64,000 bases of DNA, from the NCBI GenBank assembly GCA_023374025.1, contig SIJG01000006.1, positions 2,603,102 to 2,667,101 on the forward strand, written 5' to 3'. The stretch comes from Heterodera schachtii. Lineage: Eukaryota; Nematoda; Chromadorea; Rhabditida; Heteroderidae. The notes under the pieces are model-generated. The model saw only the letters and a list, made by a program, of their open reading frames with translations. It ran no database searches and was not told where the DNA came from. The translations under genes and the position numbers were made by a program. Below, piece by piece: positions 12,185-27,606 of the stretch. The stretch's first letter is position 1; each line of letters begins with the position of its first letter.

Positions 12185-13715
12185 TTCTGTAGCATTATGT
12201 ATTGTAGTACAAAGGATAAAAATTGTATAAGAAAAGCTCGTTCTGAACGGGTCCAAACTCGAACCAAAAGTCGAAAGTTCAAATTCTCGAGTTTAGAATT
12301 TTTTTACAAAACCGGTTTAAACACTGAAGGCCACCAACCCTGCAATAAAAGATCAATTACCATTAAGTCGGTGTTCGAAGTATAATTTTAAAATCGAAAA
12401 TCGAACTTTCGATTTTTTGTTCGAATTCGGATCCGTGGTTCGGAATTGACCGAAATGGATGCCGGATTCATGTCAGCGACTCGAAAAACCCACAGGCTAA
12501 CTTGTTTTATGACATAAACTTTTGAAAAAAAATTAATTTATCCATCAATTAATAAATAAAGTTACAGTACCCTGAAAAAACTTTTCCGAATATTTTATTT
12601 TCTAATGAATTTAACTTTTGTATAGAAATGAACTGAGGAGAGACACACGCCAAAAGAACAGCAGAAGGAATGGAGAAGAGAGAAGTGAAATATTTTGAAA
12701 AAAAAACATTATTTTTTGATTTCGTCTTCTGAATGGAGGAAAGTCATTTGCATTTATGAAAATAAAGCTTGAGCATTTAAAAATTGCATCCATTAGCATT
12801 TGGTTTTTTTAGAAAAAAAACAACTAGCGTGGAGTCCCTTTCCAATCTTTGCCCAAATTTAGAGGTTTCATGGTATTCAATTAAAAGTTGAGGAAAACGG
12901 CATTCTATTAACTTTCATAATCATAGCGATCCAAACTGATCGTTTCGTAAAAAAGGTTAATTTGGCATTGCTTACCAAATAATTACGATAATTTGCTCAA
13001 AATATCCAAAATAATTATTCTCGGTATAATTCTAAAGAAAATTTACATCTACTAAATGATACCGATTTATTTTTGGTTGTTTGTTAGGTGTTGAAGTAGG
13101 CCAAGAGGGAGTTGCTGACCAACTTAGGATAATGTAAGAAAACCTAATTTGAAAAAGCCTAAAGGTGAAAAAATCTAAATATGCCAAAAATCCTGCTTAA
13201 AAATTAGTATATTTTTGGGGAAAATTCTAATTAAAAAGACAAAAAAACTAATGAAAGAATTTTTTGAATTTGTTTTTTTGAAAACATTTAGTAACTTCCT
13301 TAGGGGCGTATTATTGCATGTGAAAAGGGAAATTTGTCGAATTTCGCGCCAAAATGTTGCTTTTCGTGCATTTCCCATTAAAGCAAAGCTGTAATAATTC
13401 CGGTCCATAAAAATGAAATGGGATGCGCCATTTGGGCATTAGAGAAGTTTAACCGATCTATAAAATTTTCATCAATTAAACCCAACAATATCGAGATCAA
13501 CCCAAAGATCTTGGTTAAATATATTTAACCTTCAAAATGGTCAGGTCACATAAAAGGGTTACAAATGAAAAATGGCCAAATTCTGACTATTTTTTTTTCA
13601 ATTTTCAATGCTTTCTTTTTTGTGAGCTGCTTACAAATTAGTCGTTCTTTACTTATACATTTCCATAAAATAGATTTGGTATAATATTTATATCAGTTCA
13701 TGAAAATCCCGAGCA
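12185..13715. other. Non-coding spacer between gene B and HSP70
   Basis: The genes converge on this spacer from both sides. There are short self-complementary pieces near 12240-12440 (gaacgggtccaaactcgaac and related), perhaps a MITE remnant. No exon or RNA gene was seen. Confidence 0.5.
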
Positions 13716-13721
13716 TTTATT
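13716..13721 (-). terminator. Poly(A) signal of HSP70
   Basis: AATAAA on the minus strand, about 80 bp past the HSP70 stop codon. Confidence 0.6.
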
Positions 13722-13799
13722 TTTAAATAAAAATAAATAGTGAAAAAGTGAATCATGCAATTCATTCGTTTGATCACTCCAAAATTGAATGTAAATTAT

Positions 13800-18909
<5,110 letters not shown>

Positions 18910-20021
18910 TTATTTCATATAAAAATTAATTTTAAAACAATTAAAAAATAATTATTGAAAAAAAAAATGAAAACATTGTTTTTAACATGGCAATTTTATG
19001 CATTTTATTGATACATATGTAATTCAGAGGAAAGAGAAAGTGCTCAAACAAACAAACAAAAAAATAACAAAATAACAAAGCACCAAAGATTACGGCGGTG
19101 GAGGGCGGGAGGGGGGGGGGGGGGAGTATCAGCTGGAAATTACGCGAACAAAGAGGCGGCTGGCAGAAAGAAAAGAAAAGAAAATGCCAGAATTATTTAA
19201 GAAAATTTAAAGAATTTCATAATTACTGTGATAGAATTTGAGTTCTCAATAAAAAAGATAATGAAAGGCTTTTCTAAATATGTTTATGAATTTAAAGATT
19301 TCGGTTTGCTTGCAAAGAGATGTAAAAATAAGCATTTTTTGTTTTCAAATCAAAATATATCTATTATATTATTTGGGTGATGTAATTCCGTCACAAAAAA
19401 TGTCAATTCAAATTTACGCAAAAAATAAACATAATGCCAAAAAAAAATTTTTTTGTAAACAAATGAAAGGAAGATTATGCAATAATAAAAGTTGATGTTT
19501 TTCATCACTTTTTTTTTCCTTTTATTTGTTTTGTATCATTTGTAATTTTAATATCTTTTAAATTCCGTTAAAAAGTTTTTGATTTGACTCTACCCCAAAA
19601 ACTTTTGATAAACGAAGCATTTCATCATTTGTTATTTGTATTTCTTCATTTGTTATTTGTTAAACAATTTCATCATTGATCTTACTGTATTTTTATGTTT
19701 TGTTTTTATCAAGTAATATTTATTTTAAGCTGATATTTTTTTCTTTTTTTGTGGGTACCTAAAGCAGTTTTATAAGTTATTTTTACCTTTTTACATATTA
19801 TTTTTAGTGCAAATTATACATTTGTTTTAATTTTTTTTATAGTTTTAAGATTGCCAAAAAACAATTTGTAAAACTAACTAAAAATCTAATAAATAAGGAT
19901 TGTTTCATCATGTGTTATTCATTTCATTATTGTTTTTTTCTGTTAGTTTTGGTTTTAATGTTCGCAAATTCATAATCCACCTTTAGAGAGTTACTTATAA
20001 TTTTTTTATTTTAAGATAAAA
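18910..20021. other. HSP70 5' flank and Helitron left flank
   Basis: HSP70 promoter region, reading leftwards, followed by very AT-rich DNA. There is a G-run of about 15 bases at 19110-19125. Repeated catcatttgttat-like words at 19620-19680 probably lie inside the Helitron 5' part; its exact 5' end (expected TC, inserted between A and T) could not be fixed. Confidence 0.4.
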
Positions 20022-23000
20022 ATGGTTCGTCAAAAACAAAATTTTTCTTATGAAAAATTGGATGAATTTCCAACTACATCTACAAACAACCAACAAACAA
20101 ATAACGGGTTCAAAGCTCCCGAGAAAAAAAGCGGTCAAATGATAGAAAGGGTTGAAAGCTCCCTTAAAAAGCGGACAGACAAAGTTGAAAGTGATAGAAA
20201 AACATACAAACGAAAGTCATTTGATCTTGAAACAATAATTAATTTAGATGAAGTAACAGATAACTTTTTTTTTGATCGTGATTATGAATTAACTGAGAAC
20301 GCTACAGAGATATCTGAGTCTGAGCAAGTGGCCATTCGTAAACAATTGTCACGTATTAAAATGACAAAAGAAAAAGTTGAAATTTGTCGTGAATATGATC
20401 GAAATCGTAAAAAACCACGTGCAATAATGAGTGAGGAAGAAAAGGTAATTGAAAGAATAATAACTGCAAATGCTGTTCAGTCACATAGAGAACGAATGAA
20501 ATGTAGTGAAGGCCCAATTTATTTAAAAGCAGGTGAATATATGGTTTCGAATGTTGAAGTTTATAGACTTAGTGATTTAAAATTCAAGTGCAACCATTGC
20601 CCCGCCATTCATTTTTATGAAGAACAAAGTAATACCAAAGGTGTTAATGAATTTTTAGGTTGCTGTAACTACGGAAAATTAAGCAATTTGGAAGATATGA
20701 TACTTGATTATCCTATGGAACTAAGACCTTTGTTTCAACCAGAATTTGACCAAATTGATTTTACGAAAATGAGCAATTTCCATAAAGATTTTATAAAAAA
20801 CATAAGAATTTTGAACTCTTCTTTTTCCTGTGCTTCGTTGGGTTGCATGCGGTTTAAATTCCCAGATAAAAATATCCCAATCTTTAAAATACAAGGGAAT
20901 ATATACCATTCATATAACTCTTTCGCTCAACCAAATAATTATGATGAATTGCCAACAAATGGTCAGTTGTATTTTATAGATACTGAACAGGCCATTGATA
21001 TTCGAGTAAACGCCATAAATGACCAAATTAGTTCTGAGAAAAATAATAATATTATTGCAATAATTTCTTATATCGAATTATATCTACGTGAAAATTATAT
21101 TTATTCACAGTCTTATAAAATGATGAAAGATGTTTCTGAAGAGGCTGCTACGCAATCTGAAGACATTCCTGATATTACGATGTTGTTTGGCATCCGAGAA
21201 GGAGTGGATTTAAGAAGATACAATATACCAAAAAGCAACGAAGTTTGTGCAATTGTTTGGAGGGACGCTAATGATGATATTCCAGCAGCTAATATTGTTG
21301 TGCATAGAAAAGGAACCAAAAAATTAGAAACTATTTTTCCACTCAGTCCTTTTGTTGAACCGATGTGTTATCCTTTATTTTATCCCGGGAATTATCAAGG
21401 ATGGCATTATACAATCAAAAATAAGGAAAACAAAAATATTTCCTTATGTGACTTCACGAAATATAAGCTGTTCTTTCGATCCGAAGGAAAGTTTTTACCG
21501 CATCATTATAGTAAAAAATTATTTCAACAATGGTGTGTTGATCAAGCGGCTCGGATTGAATGGAGTCGGTTGAATTACATTAGGTTACATCAAAAAGAAA
21601 TTTGTAAGGAAACATACAATGCAATTGATCAGTTTTTATATGAAAAAGCAACAGAATCTGGAGCTAAAATAAGAAAAAAAATTATCTTACCTTCGAGTTT
21701 TATCGGTGGACCGAGAAATATGTATGAAAGCTTTATGGATGCGATGACTATTGTAAATGAGGTCGGCCGACCTGATTTATTTATAACATTTACCTGTAAT
21801 CCCAAAGATGAAGATATTCAAAAATGTTTATTGCCTGGGCAACAAACACATGACCGACCAGATATTGTGGCGAGAGTGTTCCATTTAAAAATAAGTCAGT
21901 TTTTGAAAGAAATTACCGAAGGAAAAATTTTTGGAAAAGTTGTTGGTTTTTGTTATACAATTGAGTTCCAAAAAAGAGGTCTCCCACACCTTCATATGCT
22001 ATTAACCTTAGACTCAGAAAATAAATGGAAAAACACCAATGACATTGATCGATTTATTTCTGCTGAAATTCCCAATGAAAAAGAGGATGAAGAATTAAAT
22101 AATTTAGTAAGTGCTTTTATGATACATGGTCCGTGTGGTTTGGATTTTCCCGACTCAATTTGTTGGTGTCAAAAAAAGAAAAAATGTAGTAAAAACTTTC
22201 CTAAACAATTCCGAGAAAAAACTGAACTTAACGAAAATGGTTACCCGTTATATAAACGGCCTAATAATGGAAAAACACTTATAAAAAAAGATTGGAAAAC
22301 AGGAAAAGAAAAAGTTATGAATAACCGTGATGTTGTGCCATACAATCGTTATTTACTAAAACGTTTTAAAGCGCATATAAATGTTGAAAAAGTGGCTGAT
22401 ATTAAAGCAGTTAAATATATTTATAAGTATATATATAAGGGTTATGATTCTGCAGTTTTACGGTGTGTAGTTAATGAGAATAATACTGTAAAAGAATTAG
22501 TTTATGATGAAGCTGGGTCATATCTTGATGCAAGATATCTCAGCCCTGTTGAAGCGTGTTGGAAAATATTCAAATTCTCTTTGCAAGAAAAATCTCACTC
22601 AATTCAAAGACTTCCCGTGCATTTGGAAAATGAACAAATTATTTATTTCGACGAAAATGATGATGAAGAAGCTATTATAGAAAAAAAAGATAAAAGAAGT
22701 AAATTAATGGCATATTTTGCTTTTTTCTCTGAAAATCCCACTGCTCCTTTGTTTTTATATCATGAAATGCCAAAATTTTGTACTTGGAATTCAAAATTAG
22801 GAAAATGGTTACCAAGAAAAAATCCTAAAATCAGTAAAACAATTGGAAGAATATACCCAGTTAGTCCAACTGAAGGAGAAAAATATTATTTGAGATATCT
22901 TTTACTACATGTTCATGCGCAAAGTTTTGATGATCTAAAAATGGTAAATGGCAAAATGTATCAGACTTTCGCTCAGGCGTGCTTAGCCAGAGGATTAACA

Positions 23001-24683
23001 AAAAATGATGATGAATGGAAAAATTGTTTAAGTGAAGCAAGCCTGTTTCGATTCCCTGCTGCCCTAAGGAATTTATTTGCAAGTATATTATTATTTGGAG
23101 ATCCAAAATATCCCGAACAATTGTGGGAACAATTCAAAGTTAATCTTTCTGAAGATTTCTTGCGAAATAATTCAACAGATATTGCATTTAAACTTGCTTT
23201 ATCACATATAAATAAAAAATTATTGGCAGAGGGTAAATCCTTAACTTATTTTAAAACAATGCCTCATGGAATATTCGAAAATAATGATGATGAAGAAATC
23301 ATAGATTATATGGAAGAAATGAAAAAAGCAAAAGATTTGTATAAATTAATGAATGAAGAACAAAAAACAGTTTTTAATATCGTCGAAAAAGTGGCGTCTG
23401 GTCAATTAAAACAAATATTGTTATATATTGATGGGCCTGGTGGTACAGGCAAATCATTTGTCTTAAATGCTCTTTTTTATTTAATTAGAGGCTATAAAAA
23501 ACGTGTAACAAATATGTCTTTTTCGGGTATTGCATCAACACTATTAAAAAAAGGGCGAACTATACATAACCGTTTTAAATTTCCATTACATCTCAATGCA
23601 GAAAGTTTATCTGGTGTTGTTAATGGTACTAAAGCTGCTGAAGAAATCATAAAAACTGATTTTTTTATTATCGATGAAGCGCCAATGACGCCAAGATTTG
23701 CACTTGACGCCATTGAAAAAAAATTAAGAGAACTGACTGGTTGTAATTTGTTATTTGGTGGAAAGTCTATTATACTTGCTGGTGATTTTAGACAAACGTT
23801 ACCAATAAAGAAATTTGCAATAAAAAGTGAAATTATTGACCTAACAATAAAAAAGTCAATTTTTTGGAAAAAATTTGAACAGGTAAATTTAACGGTAAAT
23901 AATCGCGCTAAAGACCAAAGATTTGCGAAAGAAATACTCGATATTGGTAACGGGTCAAACTCTGATATGATTCAAATACCTTCAGAATGTATTTTGTCTA
24001 ATGATTCTAATTTAGTTGATGAAATTTATGGAGATATTTTTTTGAACAAAAAATTTAGTGAGTTAAAAAACCGTTTAATTCTTTCAGCCTTTAATGAATT
24101 GACAGATTACTATAATTCAGTTGCTTTAGACAAATTTCCCGGGGAATGCATGACATATTTAAGCATTGACGAAGTTGAAACAAGTTGCAATTTTCCAGTA
24201 ACACCTGAAATAATAAACTCTTTTAATGCACCTGGCTTTCCTCTTCACGAATTAAAATTAAAACAAAATTGTAAAATAATGCTTTTGCGAAACATAAATA
24301 TTGAAGAGGGACTTTGTAATGGAACTATGTTACAGGTCATAGAATTAAAAGAGCATTTATTGCGGTGTATAATTCTTGGCGGCGACAAAGACGGCTCGGA
24401 AGTTTATATTCATAGAATTTCTTTAATTACAGAAAACGAATTTCCCGTTCCTTTAAAGAGACATCAATTCCCAGTTCGTTTAGCTTTTGCTACAACTTTT
24501 ATTAAGGGACAAGGTTCAACTTATCAAAAAATAGGGATTGACTGGACACGCCAAAGTTTTTCCCACGGCCAAACTTATGTAGCTTTATCCCGTGTAGGTT
24601 CGTGGCAACAAATAAAAGTGAAATTATCACCAGAAAATGCAAATGCTAAAGTTGATAATATAGTTTGGAAGGAAATATTGTAA
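20022..24683 (+). CDS. Helitron Rep/PIF1-like helicase, intact 1553 aa
   Basis: Rolling-circle replication initiator and 5'-3' helicase needed for Helitron transposition. It is one uninterrupted frame. The HUH nuclease motif is LPHLHML (His656, His658), preceded by FITFTCNP and YTIEFQKRG. The tyrosine region is YIYKYIYKGYD (residues 799-807). The PIF1-like helicase follows: Walker A GPGGTGKS at 1138-1145, Walker B FFIIDEAPM, ILAGDFRQTLPI, and the late motifs AFATTFIKGQGSTYQ and HGQTYVALSRV. The N-terminal 150 residues are charged and resemble host-derived or element-specific sequence. The absence of stops or frameshifts and the AT-biased but clean codon use suggest recent activity. No OTU or endonuclease domain was recognised. 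Confidence 0.95.
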   Translation: MVRQKQNFSYEKLDEFPTTSTNNQQTNNGFKAPEKKSGQMIERVESSLKKRTDKVESDRKTYKRKSFDLETIINLDEVTDNFFFDRDYELTENATEISESEQVAIRKQLSRIKMTKEKVEICREYDRNRKKPRAIMSEEEKVIERIITANAVQSHRERMKCSEGPIYLKAGEYMVSNVEVYRLSDLKFKCNHCPAIHFYEEQSNTKGVNEFLGCCNYGKLSNLEDMILDYPMELRPLFQPEFDQIDFTKMSNFHKDFIKNIRILNSSFSCASLGCMRFKFPDKNIPIFKIQGNIYHSYNSFAQPNNYDELPTNGQLYFIDTEQAIDIRVNAINDQISSEKNNNIIAIISYIELYLRENYIYSQSYKMMKDVSEEAATQSEDIPDITMLFGIREGVDLRRYNIPKSNEVCAIVWRDANDDIPAANIVVHRKGTKKLETIFPLSPFVEPMCYPLFYPGNYQGWHYTIKNKENKNISLCDFTKYKLFFRSEGKFLPHHYSKKLFQQWCVDQAARIEWSRLNYIRLHQKEICKETYNAIDQFLYEKATESGAKIRKKIILPSSFIGGPRNMYESFMDAMTIVNEVGRPDLFITFTCNPKDEDIQKCLLPGQQTHDRPDIVARVFHLKISQFLKEITEGKIFGKVVGFCYTIEFQKRGLPHLHMLLTLDSENKWKNTNDIDRFISAEIPNEKEDEELNNLVSAFMIHGPCGLDFPDSICWCQKKKKCSKNFPKQFREKTELNENGYPLYKRPNNGKTLIKKDWKTGKEKVMNNRDVVPYNRYLLKRFKAHINVEKVADIKAVKYIYKYIYKGYDSAVLRCVVNENNTVKELVYDEAGSYLDARYLSPVEACWKIFKFSLQEKSHSIQRLPVHLENEQIIYFDENDDEEAIIEKKDKRSKLMAYFAFFSENPTAPLFLYHEMPKFCTWNSKLGKWLPRKNPKISKTIGRIYPVSPTEGEKYYLRYLLLHVHAQSFDDLKMVNGKMYQTFAQACLARGLTKNDDEWKNCLSEASLFRFPAALRNLFASILLFGDPKYPEQLWEQFKVNLSEDFLRNNSTDIAFKLALSHINKKLLAEGKSLTYFKTMPHGIFENNDDEEIIDYMEEMKKAKDLYKLMNEEQKTVFNIVEKVASGQLKQILLYIDGPGGTGKSFVLNALFYLIRGYKKRVTNMSFSGIASTLLKKGRTIHNRFKFPLHLNAESLSGVVNGTKAAEEIIKTDFFIIDEAPMTPRFALDAIEKKLRELTGCNLLFGGKSIILAGDFRQTLPIKKFAIKSEIIDLTIKKSIFWKKFEQVNLTVNNRAKDQRFAKEILDIGNGSNSDMIQIPSECILSNDSNLVDEIYGDIFLNKKFSELKNRLILSAFNELTDYYNSVALDKFPGECMTYLSIDEVETSCNFPVTPEIINSFNAPGFPLHELKLKQNCKIMLLRNINIEEGLCNGTMLQVIELKEHLLRCIILGGDKDGSEVYIHRISLITENEFPVPLKRHQFPVRLAFATTFIKGQGSTYQKIGIDWTRQSFSHGQTYVALSRVGSWQQIKVKLSPENANAKVDNIVWKEIL

Positions 24684-25008
24684 TATTTATCTAATTTTTT
24701 TGACATGATTTTTTAAAATTAATTAGTTAAAAATATTAGCATAAACAAAAAACTTTAAATTGAGCCATTTAAGGTAAGTTAATCGCTACATTAATGAGGA
24801 GGGTGTAGCGTGTGATAGGGCGGGATACAATTTGTCCCTTTAACTATCACTTAACTCCTCGGCTCAATTGGTACCCTTGCTTTGGTGCGTTCACGTCGCG
24901 GGTACCGTTAGTAAGCATTATGCTGAAGCTAAACCCAAAGCAAAAAGGGTGAAATTTTGTGTTATAAATAACCCTTTTTATTTTTTAAAAATAAGTTAAA
25001 GAAAAAAA

Positions 25009-25044
25009 GAGCGGTTGGCGCCGCGAAGCGGCGCCTAACCGCTC
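25009..25044. terminator. Helitron 3' hairpin candidate
   Basis: A GC-rich hairpin in AT-rich DNA: arms gagcggttggcgccgc and gcggcgcctaaccgctc around a gaa loop, about 16 pairs with one bulged T. A subterminal hairpin is standard for Helitron 3' ends. Confidence 0.7.
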
Positions 25045-26280
25045 GTTCATTTTTATATTCCGTAATTTCATAATTAAAAAAAGTAAATTTCAAATTTTCC
25101 ATTAAATCTCTTCTGTCTTTCTTTGGCCTTGAAAAATCTAAATTTAACTCTTTCCAAAAATATAAAAAATTAATGAAGGTCATGATGAAAGAGTAACATT
25201 AACAAAATTGTGTAAGTAGGTCCGTCCAATTTTCTGTCAATTAAAATCTTTTTAAATTGCAAAGGAAAAACAATAAATACGAATTAAAAATAAATCATAA
25301 AAGCCCGAAAAATTGAAAAAAAACGAGTTATAATTACAATATTCATGAAATTAGAAAAATAGAAATTTAAATTATTATGTATTTTATATTGTCTTCAGTA
25401 GCGACATTTTTTTTTCCGTCTCGCAAAAATTCTCAAAAACACCAAATGATCCTCAAAATTTATGTACATTAAAATTCAAAAATTCAAATAAATTTGAAAT
25501 GAAAAGCATAAATATAAAAATAAAAAAAAATTATAAAAAAAGAAATTTGAAGAAAATAATAGTCAATTTTCTTCGTCCTTTTAAACTCTCTTATTTATTT
25601 ACATTTACAGCAAAACATAAGTTTGTTCTCGAATGTTCGCATGAATGAGTCAGAAAATTCCCGACAAAAATTACAAATTGGGAGGAAATTGGCGGTTTAT
25701 ATAAAAAAATAAAAATAAAATAAAAATTTATATATTTAATTATTAAAAAAGAATATTTTTTATGAATATTAAATCTAGAAAAGAAGAAATGAAAAACTTC
25801 CCAATAATTAAAAAATATCAAAAAAAAAATCCTTTGTAATTGTAATAAAATATAAAAGAAAATTATTTTAAAAAAACAACATAAAGAACCAATAAAATTG
25901 AAACCCAAAAAAATAAAAAAGCAAAAAAATAATAAAAATAGAAAAAGAAAAAAAGGGAAAAAAGGGAAAAAATAGGCCTAAAAATCATAGCAAAAATATT
26001 TTTTTGTATTGAATCTTTGGTTTGAATTTTTTATTTCCTTAACATGAAAAAGTCAAAAATTTCTCGCTATGTTTAAAAAACTTATTACAAGAAAAAACTT
26101 TTTATGACCAGCACATTTCTTTTTATTTTATTCCCTCCCATGAGTGGCTTTTGTGCACAAATCTTTTGACTTTTCTTCTTACAATTAGTCCAATACATGA
26201 GTAGCAAATTTGCGCCCTTCCAGTCGCTTTGTAAGAAAAGTCTGCCACTAACAGTTTGCTGGTGCCGGTGTCATGACAAT
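25045..26280. other. AT-rich non-coding stretch
   Basis: No gene was seen. Extreme A/T content with many homopolymer runs; no recognisable element. Confidence 0.5.
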
Positions 26281-26820
26281 TCATAAAAAAGTCAATTCTA
26301 CAATTTCTTTAGGCTTGCTTAGTCCTATGCTTAGGCTTAAGATTTAGGCTTTATTTGGTAAAATACGAGTTCATAAAAAAGTCAATTCTACAATTTCTTT
26401 AGGCTTGCTTAGTCCTATGCTTAGGCTTAAGATTTAGGCTTTATTTGGTAAAATACGAGTTCATAAAAAAGTCAATTCTACAATTTCTTTAGGCTTGCTT
26501 AGTCCTATGCTTAGGCTTAAGATTTAGGCTTTATTTGGTAAAATAGGAGTTCATAAAAAAGTCAATTCTACAATTTCTTTAGGCTTGCTTAGTCCTATGC
26601 TTAGGCTTAAGATTTAGGCTTTATTTGGTAAAATACGAGTTCATAAAAAAGTCAATTCTACAATTTCTTTAGGCTTGCTTAGTCCTATGCTTAGGCTTAA
26701 GATTTAGGCTTTATTTGGTAAAATACGAGTTCATAAAAAAGTCAATTCTACAATTTCTTTAGGCTTGCTTAGTCCTATGCTTAGGCTTAAGATTTAGGCT
26801 TTATTTGGTAAAATATGAGT
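26281..26820. repeat. Satellite: six 90-bp units with telomere-like core
   Basis: Six head-to-tail copies begin at 26281, 26371, 26461, 26551, 26641 and 26731. They are almost identical; the last base change is in the tacgag segment (taggag, tatgag). Each contains tgcttaggcttaagatttaggcttt, that is, TTAGGC-related words. It is non-coding. The high identity implies recent amplification. Confidence 0.95.
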
Positions 26821-27606
26821 TGCCTTTTGTATGAGTTGCCATTGACCCCTGGTGCCGACAGGCGCAGCCAGAGAAAAATTTAGAAATTTTTAATGCGATA
26901 TTGCAATTTTTGAGGAATTTTTCAAAAAGCACAAACTCAAAAACCATTTTAGAAAAAACCGCTTCGACCCCTTCAAATACCACAAAAGAGGAGAAATGAA
27001 ATTCATCTCTTCATGGAGTAAACGCGAAAAATCGCTGCCCAGACAAAGTGTCCAAGCCATCAAATGTCTATACTACTAAAAAGAATATGTGTCGTGGCTT
27101 ACCTTATGGGGGTGTTCGAAAAATAATTTTATTAGTGTCGAAACAACAAAATAGTGATGTAAAGGCCAAAATATGTGCCAAACATTGAAATAAAGCTGCT
27201 CAGTATTATATACATTTATTTCGCAAAAACTTCATTCTTTATCCATTTCGTTAATTACAAATAAATCATTTCAAAACAACCCTAATTTTAAGTTTTTCAA
27301 TAAAAAAATATTTAAAATTTTCATTTTCTCTCTCAAATTATCAATATTTTAGTACTCATCGGTGTCGGCGGAAATGGCTGAGTAAATAAGTTTGAAAATT
27401 GACCCTTTAGCGAATTAATTTTTTTAACAATTTAATTTTTTGGCTGGAATTTGGGGGCTTTAAAATGACACGTTTAAGCATTTTTTGTATTTTGTACGTT
27501 AGTTGTACTGAAATTTCGCATTTTTAAAGTTTACATGCTGTTTAAACAATTGGTGGCAGAATAAATAGTCACCAACTTCTGTTGTGTCCCATTCAAAATA
27601 ATTAAA

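Larger units (their letters stand above)
19500..25044 (+). mobile_element. Helitron-type rolling-circle transposon, boundaries approximate
   Basis: The element is defined by the intact Rep/helicase ORF and a strong hairpin 325 bp beyond it. The left boundary is a guess within the AT-rich flank. No CTRR end was seen just after the hairpin, so this could be a Helentron-like variant, or the true 3' end may lie further on. Confidence 0.55.

Noticed and set aside
12611..13408. Minus-strand frames of 60-77 codons
   Set aside because: No leader, domain or neighbouring exon; AT-rich spacer composition.
26281..26820. Regular repeats that could look like a CRISPR array
   Set aside because: Units are contiguous with no unique spacers, and the genome is eukaryotic.
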